In this document: one piece after another, positions 16,658-25,111 of the stretch | Numbering within the stretch: position 1 is the first letter of the stretch | How the letters are laid out: each line of letters starts with the position of its first letter | Made by a program: the position numbers and the translations under genes | The notes under the pieces: generated by a model | Databases searched by the model: none | Seen by the model: only the letters and a program-made list of their open reading frames with translations | What the model was told of the DNA's origin: nothing | Assembly (NCBI RefSeq): GCF_000479045.1 | Contig: NZ_KI518128.1 | Coordinates: 1 to 64,000 of the forward strand | Origin: Cetobacterium somerae ATCC BAA-474 | Lineage (GTDB): Bacteria > Fusobacteriota > Fusobacteriia > Fusobacteriales > Fusobacteriaceae | Direction of reading: 5' to 3' | Length of the DNA stretch: 64,000 nt

Positions 16658-18052
16658 TGCTTTAACAGCCTCTTTTTTATTTATCTTCTTTAAGAATAAT
16701 CCTAAAGCAACTATTGCTCCTGCTATACCAACTACATATCCTATTGTTTCTGATAATCTAAATCCTTCTGGTGCTATTAATATATATGTAGTAACAACTG
16801 CTGTCATAAATACTCCTGGAATTGTTGCAATCCAGTGATTTTTTCCTTCATTTGCTAAATAAACTGCTCCTGCCCATAAAGCTATTGTAGCTAATGTTTG
16901 ATTTGCCCAAGCAAAATATCTCCAAATTATTGCAAAATCTATAAAACATAATCCAATTCCTACTGCAAATAATGGTATTGCAATTATAAATCTATTTTTT
17001 ACAGGCCCTTGCTTATAGTTTATTGCATCTGCAATAGCTAATCTAGCACTTCTAAAAGCTGTATCTCCAGATGTTATTGGACATGCTACAACTCCTAATA
17101 GTGCTAAAGCTCCTCCAACTTTACCTAAAATACTATTTGATATTGTATTTACTACAACTCCTGCTGGACCAGCATTCATTAATCCTTCTGTTCCTCCAAA
17201 GAATGTCATCGCTGCTGCTGCCCAAACTAGTGCTATAACTCCTTCTGCTATCATTGAACCATAAAATATTCTTCTACCTTCTTTTTCATTTTTCATACAT
17301 CTAGCCATCAACGGAGATTGTGTTGCATGGAATCCTGATATTGCTCCACAAGCTATTGTTATAAATAAATATGGATATATAGATGTTCCTTTTGGATGAA
17401 GATTTACCATTGAAATTTCTGGAATATTATATCCTTTTAAAATTAATCCTCCACCAATTCCAATTCCCATTATTATTAATGATGCTCCAAATATTGGATA
17501 AATTTTTCCAATTAACTTATCTACAGGAAGAACTGTTGCTAACATATAATAAGCTACTATTACTGCTACCCATGTCAATGTATTTATACTTGTCATACTT
17601 GCTAAAATTCCTGCTGGTCCATTTACAAATACAACTCCTACTAATACTAGTAAAACAACTGAGAATACTCTCATTATTTTTTTTGCATTATCTCCCAGAT
17701 AATGACCTACAATCTCTGCTATTGTTGCACCATCATGTCTAACAGATAACATACCTGATAAATAATCATGTGTTGCTCCTGCAAATATACATCCAAAAAC
17801 TATCCATAAAAATGCTGCTGGTCCCCATAAAGCTCCTGCTACTGCACCAAATATTGGTCCTAATCCAGCTATATTTAAAAACTGAATTAAAAAAGCTTTC
17901 TTCCAATCTAATTCAACATAATCTACTCCATCTGCTAAACGCACTGCAGGAGTTTCTCTGTTTTCACTTACTCCAAATACTTTTTCAACATACTTTCCAT
18001 AAATTACATAACCTAAAATTAAAGCTATTAATGATCCTATAAAACTAATCAT
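16655..18052 (-). CDS. CstA-family carbon starvation / pyruvate-type transporter (short form)
   Basis: A 465-residue integral membrane protein with many transmembrane helices. The conserved CstA start is clear: GYVIYGKYVEKVFG, then LNIAGLGPIFGAVAGALWGP and GATHDYLSGMLSVRHDG. E. coli CstA and BtsT are about 700 residues, so this is the short version of the family common in anaerobes. CstA-family proteins import peptides or pyruvate with protons. The convergent LytS/LytTR pair suggests regulation like BtsSR-BtsT, which favours pyruvate or a related metabolite. AGGGAGG precedes the ATG at 18052, and the promoter region carries a direct repeat that could bind LytTR. Confidence 0.85.
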   Translation of the reverse strand: MISFIGSLIALILGYVIYGKYVEKVFGVSENRETPAVRLADGVDYVELDWKKAFLIQFLNIAGLGPIFGAVAGALWGPAAFLWIVFGCIFAGATHDYLSGMLSVRHDGATIAEIVGHYLGDNAKKIMRVFSVVLLVLVGVVFVNGPAGILASMTSINTLTWVAVIVAYYMLATVLPVDKLIGKIYPIFGASLIIMGIGIGGGLILKGYNIPEISMVNLHPKGTSIYPYLFITIACGAISGFHATQSPLMARCMKNEKEGRRIFYGSMIAEGVIALVWAAAAMTFFGGTEGLMNAGPAGVVVNTISNSILGKVGGALALLGVVACPITSGDTAFRSARLAIADAINYKQGPVKNRFIIAIPLFAVGIGLCFIDFAIIWRYFAWANQTLATIALWAGAVYLANEGKNHWIATIPGVFMTAVVTTYILIAPEGFRLSETIGYVVGIAGAIVALGLFLKKINKKEAVKA

Positions 18053-18089
18053 TTTAAACCTCCCTTTTTTTGATTTCTTTTCACAATAG

Positions 18090-18129
18090 ATTATAATACT
18101 ATTTCGGAAAAAAAATAACTCTTTTAGAA
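18090..18129 (-). promoter_or_regulatory. CstA promoter with a candidate LytTR direct repeat
   Basis: A TATAAT is at 18095-18090 on the minus strand, with no good -35 at the proper distance. Two related 9-base elements, TTCTAAAAG at 18129-18121 and TTCCGAAAT at 18109-18101, are spaced 20 bases apart (about two helical turns). LytTR regulators bind such repeats and activate promoters with poor -35 boxes. Confidence 0.45.
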
Positions 18130-18164
18130 TAAAATGATTATTTTAATACTTAAAAAGCTTTTTT

Positions 18165-18914
18165 TTACTCCTTAATTACATTTTGGAGCTTCAAAATTTT
18201 CAATGTTGTCATTGTAAAAGCAACAATACTAATAATAGGTCCTATAACTATACCTATAACAGGGATAAAATATATCAACGTAAATATTCCGCCTCCTAAA
18301 GTAAATACCATTCTATTTTCCTTCATAAATTTGGCACTCTCTTCTGGAGAAAATCTACGTCTTTCTAAAGTGTAATCAACAAAATTATACGATATAAAAT
18401 AACTTTGTATTAAAAAAATCAAAATAGGAACGATTAAGTTTACGATAGGTATAAAACCTAATAAAATTACAATAAAAGTGTAAATTATTTCTTTTACAAA
18501 GCTTTTACTTGCTATTTTTATACCTCTAAGTATAAAATTAAAATTTTCTTTTAAAGTAAATCTATATTCAGTTCCTTCTTGATAGTTTTCAATTTTTTCT
18601 GAAATATAGCTAAAAAATGGAGCCAATATACCTAAAAGTATTGTTTTAAAAAAGAAATATTCAATAGCTACCATTATTGTTCTAATTATAAAAATAATAA
18701 GCCATCTAAATAAACCTGCATAACTCTTAACATCAAAAATAATATTTATTTTATTGAAGATCCAATCTCCAATATAAGCTGAAAGCCAATAAAAAAATAT
18801 TAATATTATTATCCCTACAACTCCTCCTATAAAATATCCCCATGATAATTTTAATTTTTTTATAATTCCGGGAGCTTTTAAATAACTTTCTAACATTAAT
18901 CTTATTTTCTCCAT
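18165..18914 (-). CDS. EI24 / CysZ-like integral membrane protein
   Basis: A 249-residue membrane protein with several hydrophobic helices. The N-terminal cytosolic stretch (RLMLESYLKAPGIIKKLKLSWG) is followed by paired helices. Conserved features include SYFISYNFVDYTLERRRFSPEES near 186-208 and the C-terminal glycine-rich IGIVIGPIISIVAF. This matches the EI24 domain family, which includes the sulfate transporter CysZ. Whether it carries sulfate here is unknown, since no cysteine-synthesis genes are adjacent. It lies alone on the minus strand between two terminators or gaps. Confidence 0.72.
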   Translation of the reverse strand: MEKIRLMLESYLKAPGIIKKLKLSWGYFIGGVVGIIILIFFYWLSAYIGDWIFNKINIIFDVKSYAGLFRWLIIFIIRTIMVAIEYFFFKTILLGILAPFFSYISEKIENYQEGTEYRFTLKENFNFILRGIKIASKSFVKEIIYTFIVILLGFIPIVNLIVPILIFLIQSYFISYNFVDYTLERRRFSPEESAKFMKENRMVFTLGGGIFTLIYFIPVIGIVIGPIISIVAFTMTTLKILKLQNVIKE

Positions 18915-18975
18915 TTTAATTCACCTTCTCTTTTTTATATATCTACTATTTTTTTTAAAATTTCTTCTACAAATT

Positions 18976-19001
18976 AAAAAAAGGCTAAAAAGCCTTTTTT
19001 T
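18976..19001. terminator. Terminator of the OmpA-type lipoprotein gene
   Basis: An AAAAAAAGGCT stem and its complement close a 4-base loop, with T runs on both strands. It lies 3 bases past the lipoprotein stop at 19005. Confidence 0.82.
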
Positions 19002-19004
19002 TAA

Positions 19005-19637
19005 TTATTGTTGGTATATATTTATTTCTACTCTTCTATTTAATGCTCTTCCTTCTGGAGTAGCATTTGAAGCAACTGGATTTCTATCTCCATAACCTAT
19101 GCTAGAAATTCTACTTGGTGATACACCTTGTGCCGCTAAATAGTTAGCTACACTTTGGGCTCTTTGTAGTGATAAATTTAAATTTGAGTTAGGATTTCCT
19201 GTGTTATCAGTATATCCTGAAACTTGAATTTTTGTCTCTGGATATTTATTCATAATATATGCTATTGAATTTAATGGTGCATAGAATCCACCGTTTAAAA
19301 CAGCACTACCACTCTTAAATGATGATTCTCCTGGTAATCTTAAATTTATATTATCTTTATTGTTAGTAACTGTTATATTTGTACTGTTTAAAGCATTTAA
19401 GAACTCTTTATACTGAGCATCTTTGTACGCTCCCCATCCTAGTCCTGCTAAAGCTCCTATTCCAGCTCCTATCAAAGTTCCCTTTGTATCTTTTCCAACT
19501 AGCTGACCTATTAGTGCACCTGCTGCTGCACCTTTTACAGTACCACTAGTTTTTTTATTTGTTGGTGTTGCTGAGCTACATGCTCCTAATAAAGATGTTG
19601 TTAATAATAACATAGCCATTATTTTTTTGTTTCTCAT
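19005..19637 (-). CDS. OmpA-family peptidoglycan-binding lipoprotein (YiaD-like)
   Basis: A 210-residue lipoprotein. The signal peptide ends in the lipobox LGACSS with lipidated Cys at about residue 20. A glycine-zipper segment (GAAAGALIGQLVG, GAGIGALAGLGWGAYKD, about 37-72) follows, then an OmpA-C domain with VSGYTDNTGN near 139-148 and the RRVEINI end that binds diaminopimelate in peptidoglycan. This layout matches YiaD and Pal-like anchors that tie the outer membrane to the wall. It supports a Gram-negative envelope. It has a GGAGGAAC site before 19637 and is a single-gene unit. Confidence 0.9.
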   Translation of the reverse strand: MRNKKIMAMLLLTTSLLGACSSATPTNKKTSGTVKGAAAGALIGQLVGKDTKGTLIGAGIGALAGLGWGAYKDAQYKEFLNALNSTNITVTNNKDNINLRLPGESSFKSGSAVLNGGFYAPLNSIAYIMNKYPETKIQVSGYTDNTGNPNSNLNLSLQRAQSVANYLAAQGVSPSRISSIGYGDRNPVASNATPEGRALNRRVEINIYQQ

Positions 19638-19739
19638 TGTTGTTCCTCCTGTAACTGATACTATACTCTATTATCTAATATCTCTAGTTACATGTCAAGA
19701 AAGTATATTATTTTTATTAACTCTATCTATTTATATGTT

Positions 19740-21074
19740 CTACTTCGCTCCTAATGCTGCCATAGTAATATAGTTGTATGGTTGATTAAAATGAGGTAAG
19801 AAGAATATATCTAATAATTTTATTTTATCTATTGTCACTTTTTCTTGAATAGCTAATGAGAACATATGAATTCCCATAGAAATATCTTGTCTTGATGCCA
19901 TTTGAGCACCTAAAACTCTTCTTGTATTTTTATCGTAAACTATTTTTAAAAATACTTTATCATTATCATGCTCTATAAATCCAGGTTTTTGTAAATCTGC
20001 AAACTCTGTGGCTACAGCATCATATCCTAATTTTATAGCTTTTTCTAGTGTTAATCCTGTCGAAACCATGTTTAATCCATAAATTGAAATTCCATTTGAC
20101 CCTTGAACACCTATACTTTCAAGTTCTGTTCCACACACATTATGAGCTGCAACAATTCCTGAACGAACTGCGTTTGTTGCTAAAGCTATATAATTTGTAT
20201 CTTCTATAGAATTATCATATATTGTTGCACAATCTCCTATAGCATAAACATCATTTAAACTTGTTTTTTGAGTTAAATCAACTTTATAAGCACCATTTCT
20301 AAATAGTTCTAAAGATTCTTTTCCTAAGATATTATTTGGTATAAATCCAACTGCTAAAATAACCATATCTGCTTTATATGTTTTTTTATCAGTTATTACT
20401 TCTTCTACTTTGTCTGTTCCTTTTAACTCTAAAACTTTCTCTCCAAAATTTACATTTATTCCATTTTTCACAAGGTTTTCTTTCATCATTTCTCTAAATT
20501 CTAAATCATAGTATCCCGATAAACAACTATCACTTAAATCAACTAGCTCTACATTTTTTCCACATCTTTGGAAAGCTTCTGCTAATTCAACACCTATGTA
20601 CCCTGCTCCAACTACTACAATATTCTTTAAATCTTGATTTTCTAATTTTTTTATTACATCTTCAGCATGTTGATATAACTTAACAAATTGAACATTTTTT
20701 AAATCCTTACCTGGAATTGGTAAATCTATTGGCAATGAACCTGTTGATAATATTAATTTATCATAACTTTCCGACACTTCAATACCATCTTTATTTATTC
20801 CATATACAACTTTATTTTCAAAATCTACTTTTTTAATTTCAGTTTCCATATGAACTTTGGCTCCATTACACTCTAATTTTTCTTTAGAAGAGTAGAATAA
20901 TCCTTCAGGCCCTGATATTTGTTTTCCAATCCATAACGCCATTCCACACCCTAAAAAACTGATGTTTGAATTTTTATCAAATACTACAACCTCTTCATTT
21001 GGGTAATTTGATAAAATTGTGTTGATTGCCGCTGTTCCAGCATGATTTGCTCCAACTACTACTATTTTACTCAT
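19740..21074 (-). CDS. nox: FAD-dependent NADH oxidase / CoA-disulfide reductase family
   Basis: A 444-residue flavoprotein of the pyridine nucleotide-disulfide family. The FAD-binding GANHAG is at 8-13, the single redox-active Cys43 is in FLGCGMALW, the NAD-binding [16 protein letters not shown] is near 154-169 and the second FAD segment is VYAIGDCAT. In water-forming NADH oxidases the Cys cycles through a sulfenic acid as O2 is reduced to water; the closely related CoA-disulfide reductases use the same Cys. In an anaerobe, this would serve oxygen defence and NAD+ recycling. It has its own promoter and ends in its own right after the YfcC terminator upstream. Confidence 0.88.
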   Translation of the reverse strand: MSKIVVVGANHAGTAAINTILSNYPNEEVVVFDKNSNISFLGCGMALWIGKQISGPEGLFYSSKEKLECNGAKVHMETEIKKVDFENKVVYGINKDGIEVSESYDKLILSTGSLPIDLPIPGKDLKNVQFVKLYQHAEDVIKKLENQDLKNIVVVGAGYIGVELAEAFQRCGKNVELVDLSDSCLSGYYDLEFREMMKENLVKNGINVNFGEKVLELKGTDKVEEVITDKKTYKADMVILAVGFIPNNILGKESLELFRNGAYKVDLTQKTSLNDVYAIGDCATIYDNSIEDTNYIALATNAVRSGIVAAHNVCGTELESIGVQGSNGISIYGLNMVSTGLTLEKAIKLGYDAVATEFADLQKPGFIEHDNDKVFLKIVYDKNTRRVLGAQMASRQDISMGIHMFSLAIQEKVTIDKIKLLDIFFLPHFNQPYNYITMAALGAK

Positions 21075-21117
21075 CTTTTTTGCCTCCTAAAATTCATTTT
21101 ATTTGATATTCAATCAA

Positions 21118-21146
21118 AGTATACCTTTTCAGTATTGTAAAGTCAA
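21118..21146 (-). promoter_or_regulatory. Promoter of the NADH oxidase gene with a downstream palindrome
   Basis: TTGACT at 21146-21141 and TATACT at 21123-21118 are 17 bases apart on the minus strand. Just past the likely start site, around 21103-21119, is a palindrome TTTGAT-N5-ATCAAA. A redox-responsive repressor could bind there, but it does not match a clear Rex consensus. Confidence 0.65.
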
Positions 21147-21195
21147 ATTTTTTTAGAGTAAAATATGACCCGTCATTCTAGTATTTTTTAATCAA

Positions 21196-21230
21196 AAAAA
21201 ACACAGAAGGATAAACCCTCTGTGTTTTTT
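21196..21230 (-). terminator. Terminator of the YfcC transporter gene
   Basis: A 12-base stem, AAAAAACACAGA and its complement, has an 11-base loop and a T run on the minus strand. It closes the dipeptidase-transporter operon before the nox promoter. Confidence 0.8.
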
Positions 21231-21231
21231 A

Positions 21232-22788
21232 TTAAATTAATCCTAAAAATTGTGATACTGAAATTAATATACATCCTGCTGCTAACATTGTTATAAATAT
21301 CTTTAATACAAATTTTAAATATCTATCATATGGAACATTAAATAACTCTAAAGTTCCCATGGTTGTTGCACTGGGATAAATTCCAGACATAAAATTTATA
21401 CCTAGTGTAAATGCTGATATCAACATTATCTGTCCACCTATAACTCCTACATTGGAATTTTGAAATAATGCCATTGCAACTGCTCCAAGTATAGGCATTG
21501 TTATTCCTGCTACTCCACTTGTTGATTGTAAGAAACATCCAATTCCAACATATGCTAAAATTGTAGCCACTGAGAATGCCCAAGCTGGTATTCCTTGTAA
21601 TGCTGATTGAATCCAATATACAAACGTTACTGACATTCCTGAAGTTTTACTTCCCATTAAAACAGATATTCCATTAGCTATTGCTAAAACTAATACAACC
21701 CCTAATAAATCTTTCGCACCTGATGCAAATTCTTTTACAAATTTATCTTCAGGAATTTTATTTATAAATCCTATTAAAATTGATCCTAAAAAGAACACAA
21801 AAGAAAACTCTCCAAAATACCAATCTCCAAGAGGAGTGATGTATTTAGCTCCTAATATATCTCCTAATAATGGTATTTTTGCTAATAAATATATCGGTGC
21901 ATTTATAATATCTTGAAAGTTAGATCCATCTGCAAACTTAATTTCATACCAAGGCATATAACCTAATATTAATAAAACTATAATTCCTATTAATACCATA
22001 ATTGACCAAAATCTTTTCTTAGTTAATTCAGGAAGATGTCCTTGCTCGTGAGTCATAGTTTTTACATCAATATCAGCTACAAGAGATTTTTCTTTATTTT
22101 TTTTAACTTCATTTGCATACTTAACTGTAAAAAATAGTCCAATGGCATAAAGAAGTACAAATAAAATTAATCTCAATACCATTCCACTTCCTAAAGAAAG
22201 CTCGGGATTTCCAATTGCTCCAATAGCTGCTCCTGTTGAAAATGGATTTACAACACTCGCCATATTACCAGCTGTTGCTCCAACTGTTAAAACAGCCAAT
22301 CCTGTTATCACATCATATCCTGCCAAAACAAATAAAGGCACTATAACAATTGAAAATGCGGGTATCTCTTCCCAAAATCCAAACACACTACCAAAAACAG
22401 CAAAAACAAACATTAAAATTGCTATTAAAGTAGTTCCTGTATATTTTTTTAGCAACGCTCCAATTCCAGCATCCATTGCACCTACAGAATTTATTAATCC
22501 TAAAAAAGCTCCAGCCATTAAAATTGCAATACTTACTGAACTTGATTTTTCAAATCCTTGTATTGGTGCCATTAAAATATTCCAAATTCCTGCTGGCTGA
22601 CGACCCAAACCTTTTACTACTTCTCCAGCATCATTAACAATAGCATTATAGATTACTTCTTTTACGCCATTATTACTTACAACAACTGATTGTGGAACTA
22701 TCCAAGTTAAAGCCCCTGTTATTACTAAAAATATAAAAACAATAGTATATGCACTAAACATCTTTCTTTCTTTTTTCAATGTTCTCAA
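21232..22788 (-). CDS. YfcC-family transporter
   Basis: A 518-residue membrane protein. The start (RTLKKERKMFSAYTIVFIFLVITGALTWIVP) and the internal GATAGNMASVVNPFSTGAAIGAIG are typical of the YfcC/DcuC-like family, with about 12 helices. YfcC members move C4-dicarboxylates, amino acids or short peptides; many are unassigned. The gene follows an M20 dipeptidase gene with a 19-base gap, so a plausible substrate is a dipeptide or the amino acids released from it. The whole unit is under a MerR-type promoter. Substrate specificity cannot be read from sequence. Confidence 0.85.
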   Translation of the reverse strand: MRTLKKERKMFSAYTIVFIFLVITGALTWIVPQSVVVSNNGVKEVIYNAIVNDAGEVVKGLGRQPAGIWNILMAPIQGFEKSSSVSIAILMAGAFLGLINSVGAMDAGIGALLKKYTGTTLIAILMFVFAVFGSVFGFWEEIPAFSIVIVPLFVLAGYDVITGLAVLTVGATAGNMASVVNPFSTGAAIGAIGNPELSLGSGMVLRLILFVLLYAIGLFFTVKYANEVKKNKEKSLVADIDVKTMTHEQGHLPELTKKRFWSIMVLIGIIVLLILGYMPWYEIKFADGSNFQDIINAPIYLLAKIPLLGDILGAKYITPLGDWYFGEFSFVFFLGSILIGFINKIPEDKFVKEFASGAKDLLGVVLVLAIANGISVLMGSKTSGMSVTFVYWIQSALQGIPAWAFSVATILAYVGIGCFLQSTSGVAGITMPILGAVAMALFQNSNVGVIGGQIMLISAFTLGINFMSGIYPSATTMGTLELFNVPYDRYLKFVLKIFITMLAAGCILISVSQFLGLI

Positions 22789-22807
22789 TCTCCTCTAGCA
22801 ATATTTT

Positions 22808-24166
22808 TTAAACTCTAAATTTTTCAAAAGCTTTCATATATATTTTCATAGCCATTTTCATATCATCTAAAATTATATACTCATTAGGTTGATGCTCTGT
22901 CTTAGGACTATTTGGTAAAACATATCCGAATGCCACACAATTATTTATCGCTCTAGCGTATGTTGCTCCACCTCCAGCTATCGGCTGAGATTCCATATCA
23001 CCAGTTACTTCTTGGTACGCTCCCATTAGTGTTTTTACTAACTCTGAGTCAAGAGGAGTATATATAGACTTTAAATAATCATGTTGAGAATACTCAAATC
23101 CATATTCCTTTGCTTTTTCAGTTAAAGTCTTAACAATTATTTCTTTATCATAAGTAACTGGAATTCTCATATCTATACATAAAATCTCATTCTCTGGTGT
23201 AAATTCAATTTTACCAACATTAAATTTCAACTCTCCCGAGTGCTCATCTTTAACTTCTCCAAATATTGGCTCTGCAAAGTTATATCCAATTAAATTCTCA
23301 ACTATAAATTTACCCGATTTTGTTTCTACTCCACTTAAACTCAAAGCATGTAGATATCTGTTTATAGCGTTTACTCCAGTTTCAGCTACTTGAGCATGAA
23401 CACTTTTTCCTATAATTTCAATTTTATTATCTTTTTCTGTATACTCATATTTTAATTTATCCAAAGCTTGCACTAATCCTGCTGTTTTTTCAACTAAAAT
23501 ACTTGAAGGAACTGAGTTAAAAGCATCACCACCTTTAAATACCATTCCACTTTGATTTTTTGCTGTTAATTTACATTGTAATAATCCTTTTTCAGCATAT
23601 ATTAAAGGAAATTTAGAATCAGGTGTAAATCCAACTGTAGGCATCTCCTCTTTTTCAACATATCTAGGCATGTCTCTCCATAAATTTTCTTCATCCGTTC
23701 CAAATATAAATCTCACTCTATAGTTTAAATTAAAACCGCAATCTAAAAGTGTTTTTAAAGCATAAATAGCTGCTAATGTTGGGCCTTTATCATCTTGTGA
23801 TCCTCTTCCATAATATTTACCATCTTTTATTATTGGCTCAAATGGAGGATTTTCCCACTTATTTAAATCTCCTGGAGGTACAACATCTAAGTGTCCTAAA
23901 ACTCCAACTAATTTTTCTCCTTCTCCAATTTCAGCATACCCATAATATCCTTCTGGGTCTATAAACGTCTTTAATCCTAACTCCTTACAAATATCTAACA
24001 TTGTTTCTAGAGCTTTTTGAATATCCTCGCCAAAAGGGAATCTATCATCGTTCTCTTTCAAAAAACTAGGAATTGAAACTATTCTGTCTAAATCCTTTAA
24101 AAATTTAGGAAAATTTTCTTCCATCTTCTTATACAATCTTTCTTTTTCTTGAATTTTTGTGTTCAT
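22808..24166 (-). CDS. M20 family dipeptidase (PepV/Sapep-like)
   Basis: From the ATG at 24166 the protein is 452 residues; an earlier ATG at 24184 has no ribosome site, while AGGAGG lies before 24166 with a short spacing of 4 bases. Metal-site motifs are present: GHLDVVPPGD near residue 90 (zinc His and Asp), GRGSQDDKGP near 117-126 (bridging Asp), GTDEENLWRDMP with the catalytic Glu pair, and a late SPKTEHQPNEYI with a zinc-binding His. These are the hallmarks of PepV-type M20 dipeptidases, which cut dipeptides including carnosine-like ones. It is the first gene of the operon with the YfcC transporter. Confidence 0.9.
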   Translation of the reverse strand: MNTKIQEKERLYKKMEENFPKFLKDLDRIVSIPSFLKENDDRFPFGEDIQKALETMLDICKELGLKTFIDPEGYYGYAEIGEGEKLVGVLGHLDVVPPGDLNKWENPPFEPIIKDGKYYGRGSQDDKGPTLAAIYALKTLLDCGFNLNYRVRFIFGTDEENLWRDMPRYVEKEEMPTVGFTPDSKFPLIYAEKGLLQCKLTAKNQSGMVFKGGDAFNSVPSSILVEKTAGLVQALDKLKYEYTEKDNKIEIIGKSVHAQVAETGVNAINRYLHALSLSGVETKSGKFIVENLIGYNFAEPIFGEVKDEHSGELKFNVGKIEFTPENEILCIDMRIPVTYDKEIIVKTLTEKAKEYGFEYSQHDYLKSIYTPLDSELVKTLMGAYQEVTGDMESQPIAGGGATYARAINNCVAFGYVLPNSPKTEHQPNEYIILDDMKMAMKIYMKAFEKFRV

Positions 24167-24230
24167 TTTTCCTCCTATATGCATTTTTATTTGTTGTGTG
24201 TTGCTATTTGTAGATATTTATCATATCTGC

Positions 24231-24266
24231 TATAATTATATAGTATAAAGTATACTTTATAGTCAA
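24231..24266 (-). promoter_or_regulatory. MerR-type overspaced promoter and divergent merR promoter
   Basis: Minus strand: TTGACT (24266-24261) and TATAAT (24240-24235) are 20 bases apart, the unusually long spacing that MerR activators correct by twisting DNA. A perfect 18-base palindrome centred on GTATAC fills the region (24244-24261). Plus strand: TTGTAG at 24208-24213 and an extended TGC-TATAAT at 24231-24236 with 17-base spacing would serve merR; the palindrome then covers its start site and allows self-repression. Confidence 0.78.
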
Positions 24267-24278
24267 GGGGGTAATTTA

Positions 24279-25076
24279 TTGAAACTTTATAAAATTAGTG
24301 AAATTGCTAAAACATTTAATATAAGCAGAGAAACTCTTATCTATTATGATACTATAAATTTATTTAAACCAGCATATATTGATCAAGAGAATGGTTATCG
24401 ATACTATAATGACGAAAATATCTCTGATTTATACTTTATAAGTATGTTAAAAAAAGCTAACTTTTCTTTAAAAGAAATTAAAGACTATATCAAATGTAAA
24501 AATACATCTGATAGTATTGAACTACTTAATAAAAAACTACAACAAATTAAAGATAAAATATCAATTCTTCAAAATTCAGCAGAATTTATTTCAGACAAGA
24601 TTCAAGAGATTGAAAATATATCTAATCAAGATGGCTGTACTCCTTTTCTTGAAACTTTAAATGATGTCTTTGTTTTTCAAATAGAAATTTCTGAACCAAA
24701 ATCTGAAAAAGAACTCATTGAAGGAATTCATACTTTAAATGAACTTCGAAAAAAATATAGTTTAGAAAAAGCTAAAAGAATAACAATTTTAAAAAAAGAT
24801 GATATTTTAAAAAATGAATATTTTAAAATAGATCGAATTGGAGTTATTGCATCTAGTGTTTCTAATCATTATATTGACTTCAATTTAGTAGTTTCAATTT
24901 ATCATAAAGACTTCACTCAAAAAATAGGTGAAAGTTACTTCAAACTACTCAAATTTATAGATGAAAATAACTTTAAAATTTTGGGTGATTCTATCGAAAC
25001 CTTTAGTGATGTAATTGTTAATGCTGGAAATTGCATGGGACAAACCATAAAAATATCAATACCAATAGAAAGCTAG
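24279..25076 (+). CDS. MerR-family transcriptional regulator
   Basis: A 265-residue regulator. The N-terminal MerR domain runs from KLYKISEIAKTFNISRETLIYYDTI (helix-turn-helix) through NGYRYYNDENISDLYFI, followed by a dimer coiled coil near 75-115 and a C-terminal ligand-binding domain of about 140 residues that resembles the GyrI-like class. Translation starts at a TTG at 24279, with AAGGGGG at 7-8 bases, so this start is well supported although rare. It diverges from the dipeptidase and transporter operon, and an overspaced MerR promoter lies between them. It probably activates that operon in response to a small molecule, perhaps a peptide or dipeptide derivative. Confidence 0.9.
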   Translation: MKLYKISEIAKTFNISRETLIYYDTINLFKPAYIDQENGYRYYNDENISDLYFISMLKKANFSLKEIKDYIKCKNTSDSIELLNKKLQQIKDKISILQNSAEFISDKIQEIENISNQDGCTPFLETLNDVFVFQIEISEPKSEKELIEGIHTLNELRKKYSLEKAKRITILKKDDILKNEYFKIDRIGVIASSVSNHYIDFNLVVSIYHKDFTQKIGESYFKLLKFIDENNFKILGDSIETFSDVIVNAGNCMGQTIKISIPIES

Positions 25077-25096
25077 TTCGTTATGAACTAGCTTTC
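25068..25096. terminator. Terminator after merR
   Basis: GAAAGCTAGTTC and its complement form a 12-base stem with a 5-base loop that starts inside the last codons of merR. The T-run is poor on the plus strand but serviceable on the minus strand, where the MBL gene lies. Confidence 0.65.
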
Positions 25097-25111
25097 TATA
25101 AATATATTTTT

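Noticed and set aside
17383..18042. Two plus-strand open frames rich in leucine inside the CstA gene
   Set aside because: They are the reverse-strand shadow of a hydrophobic membrane-protein gene, have no ribosome sites and match no family.
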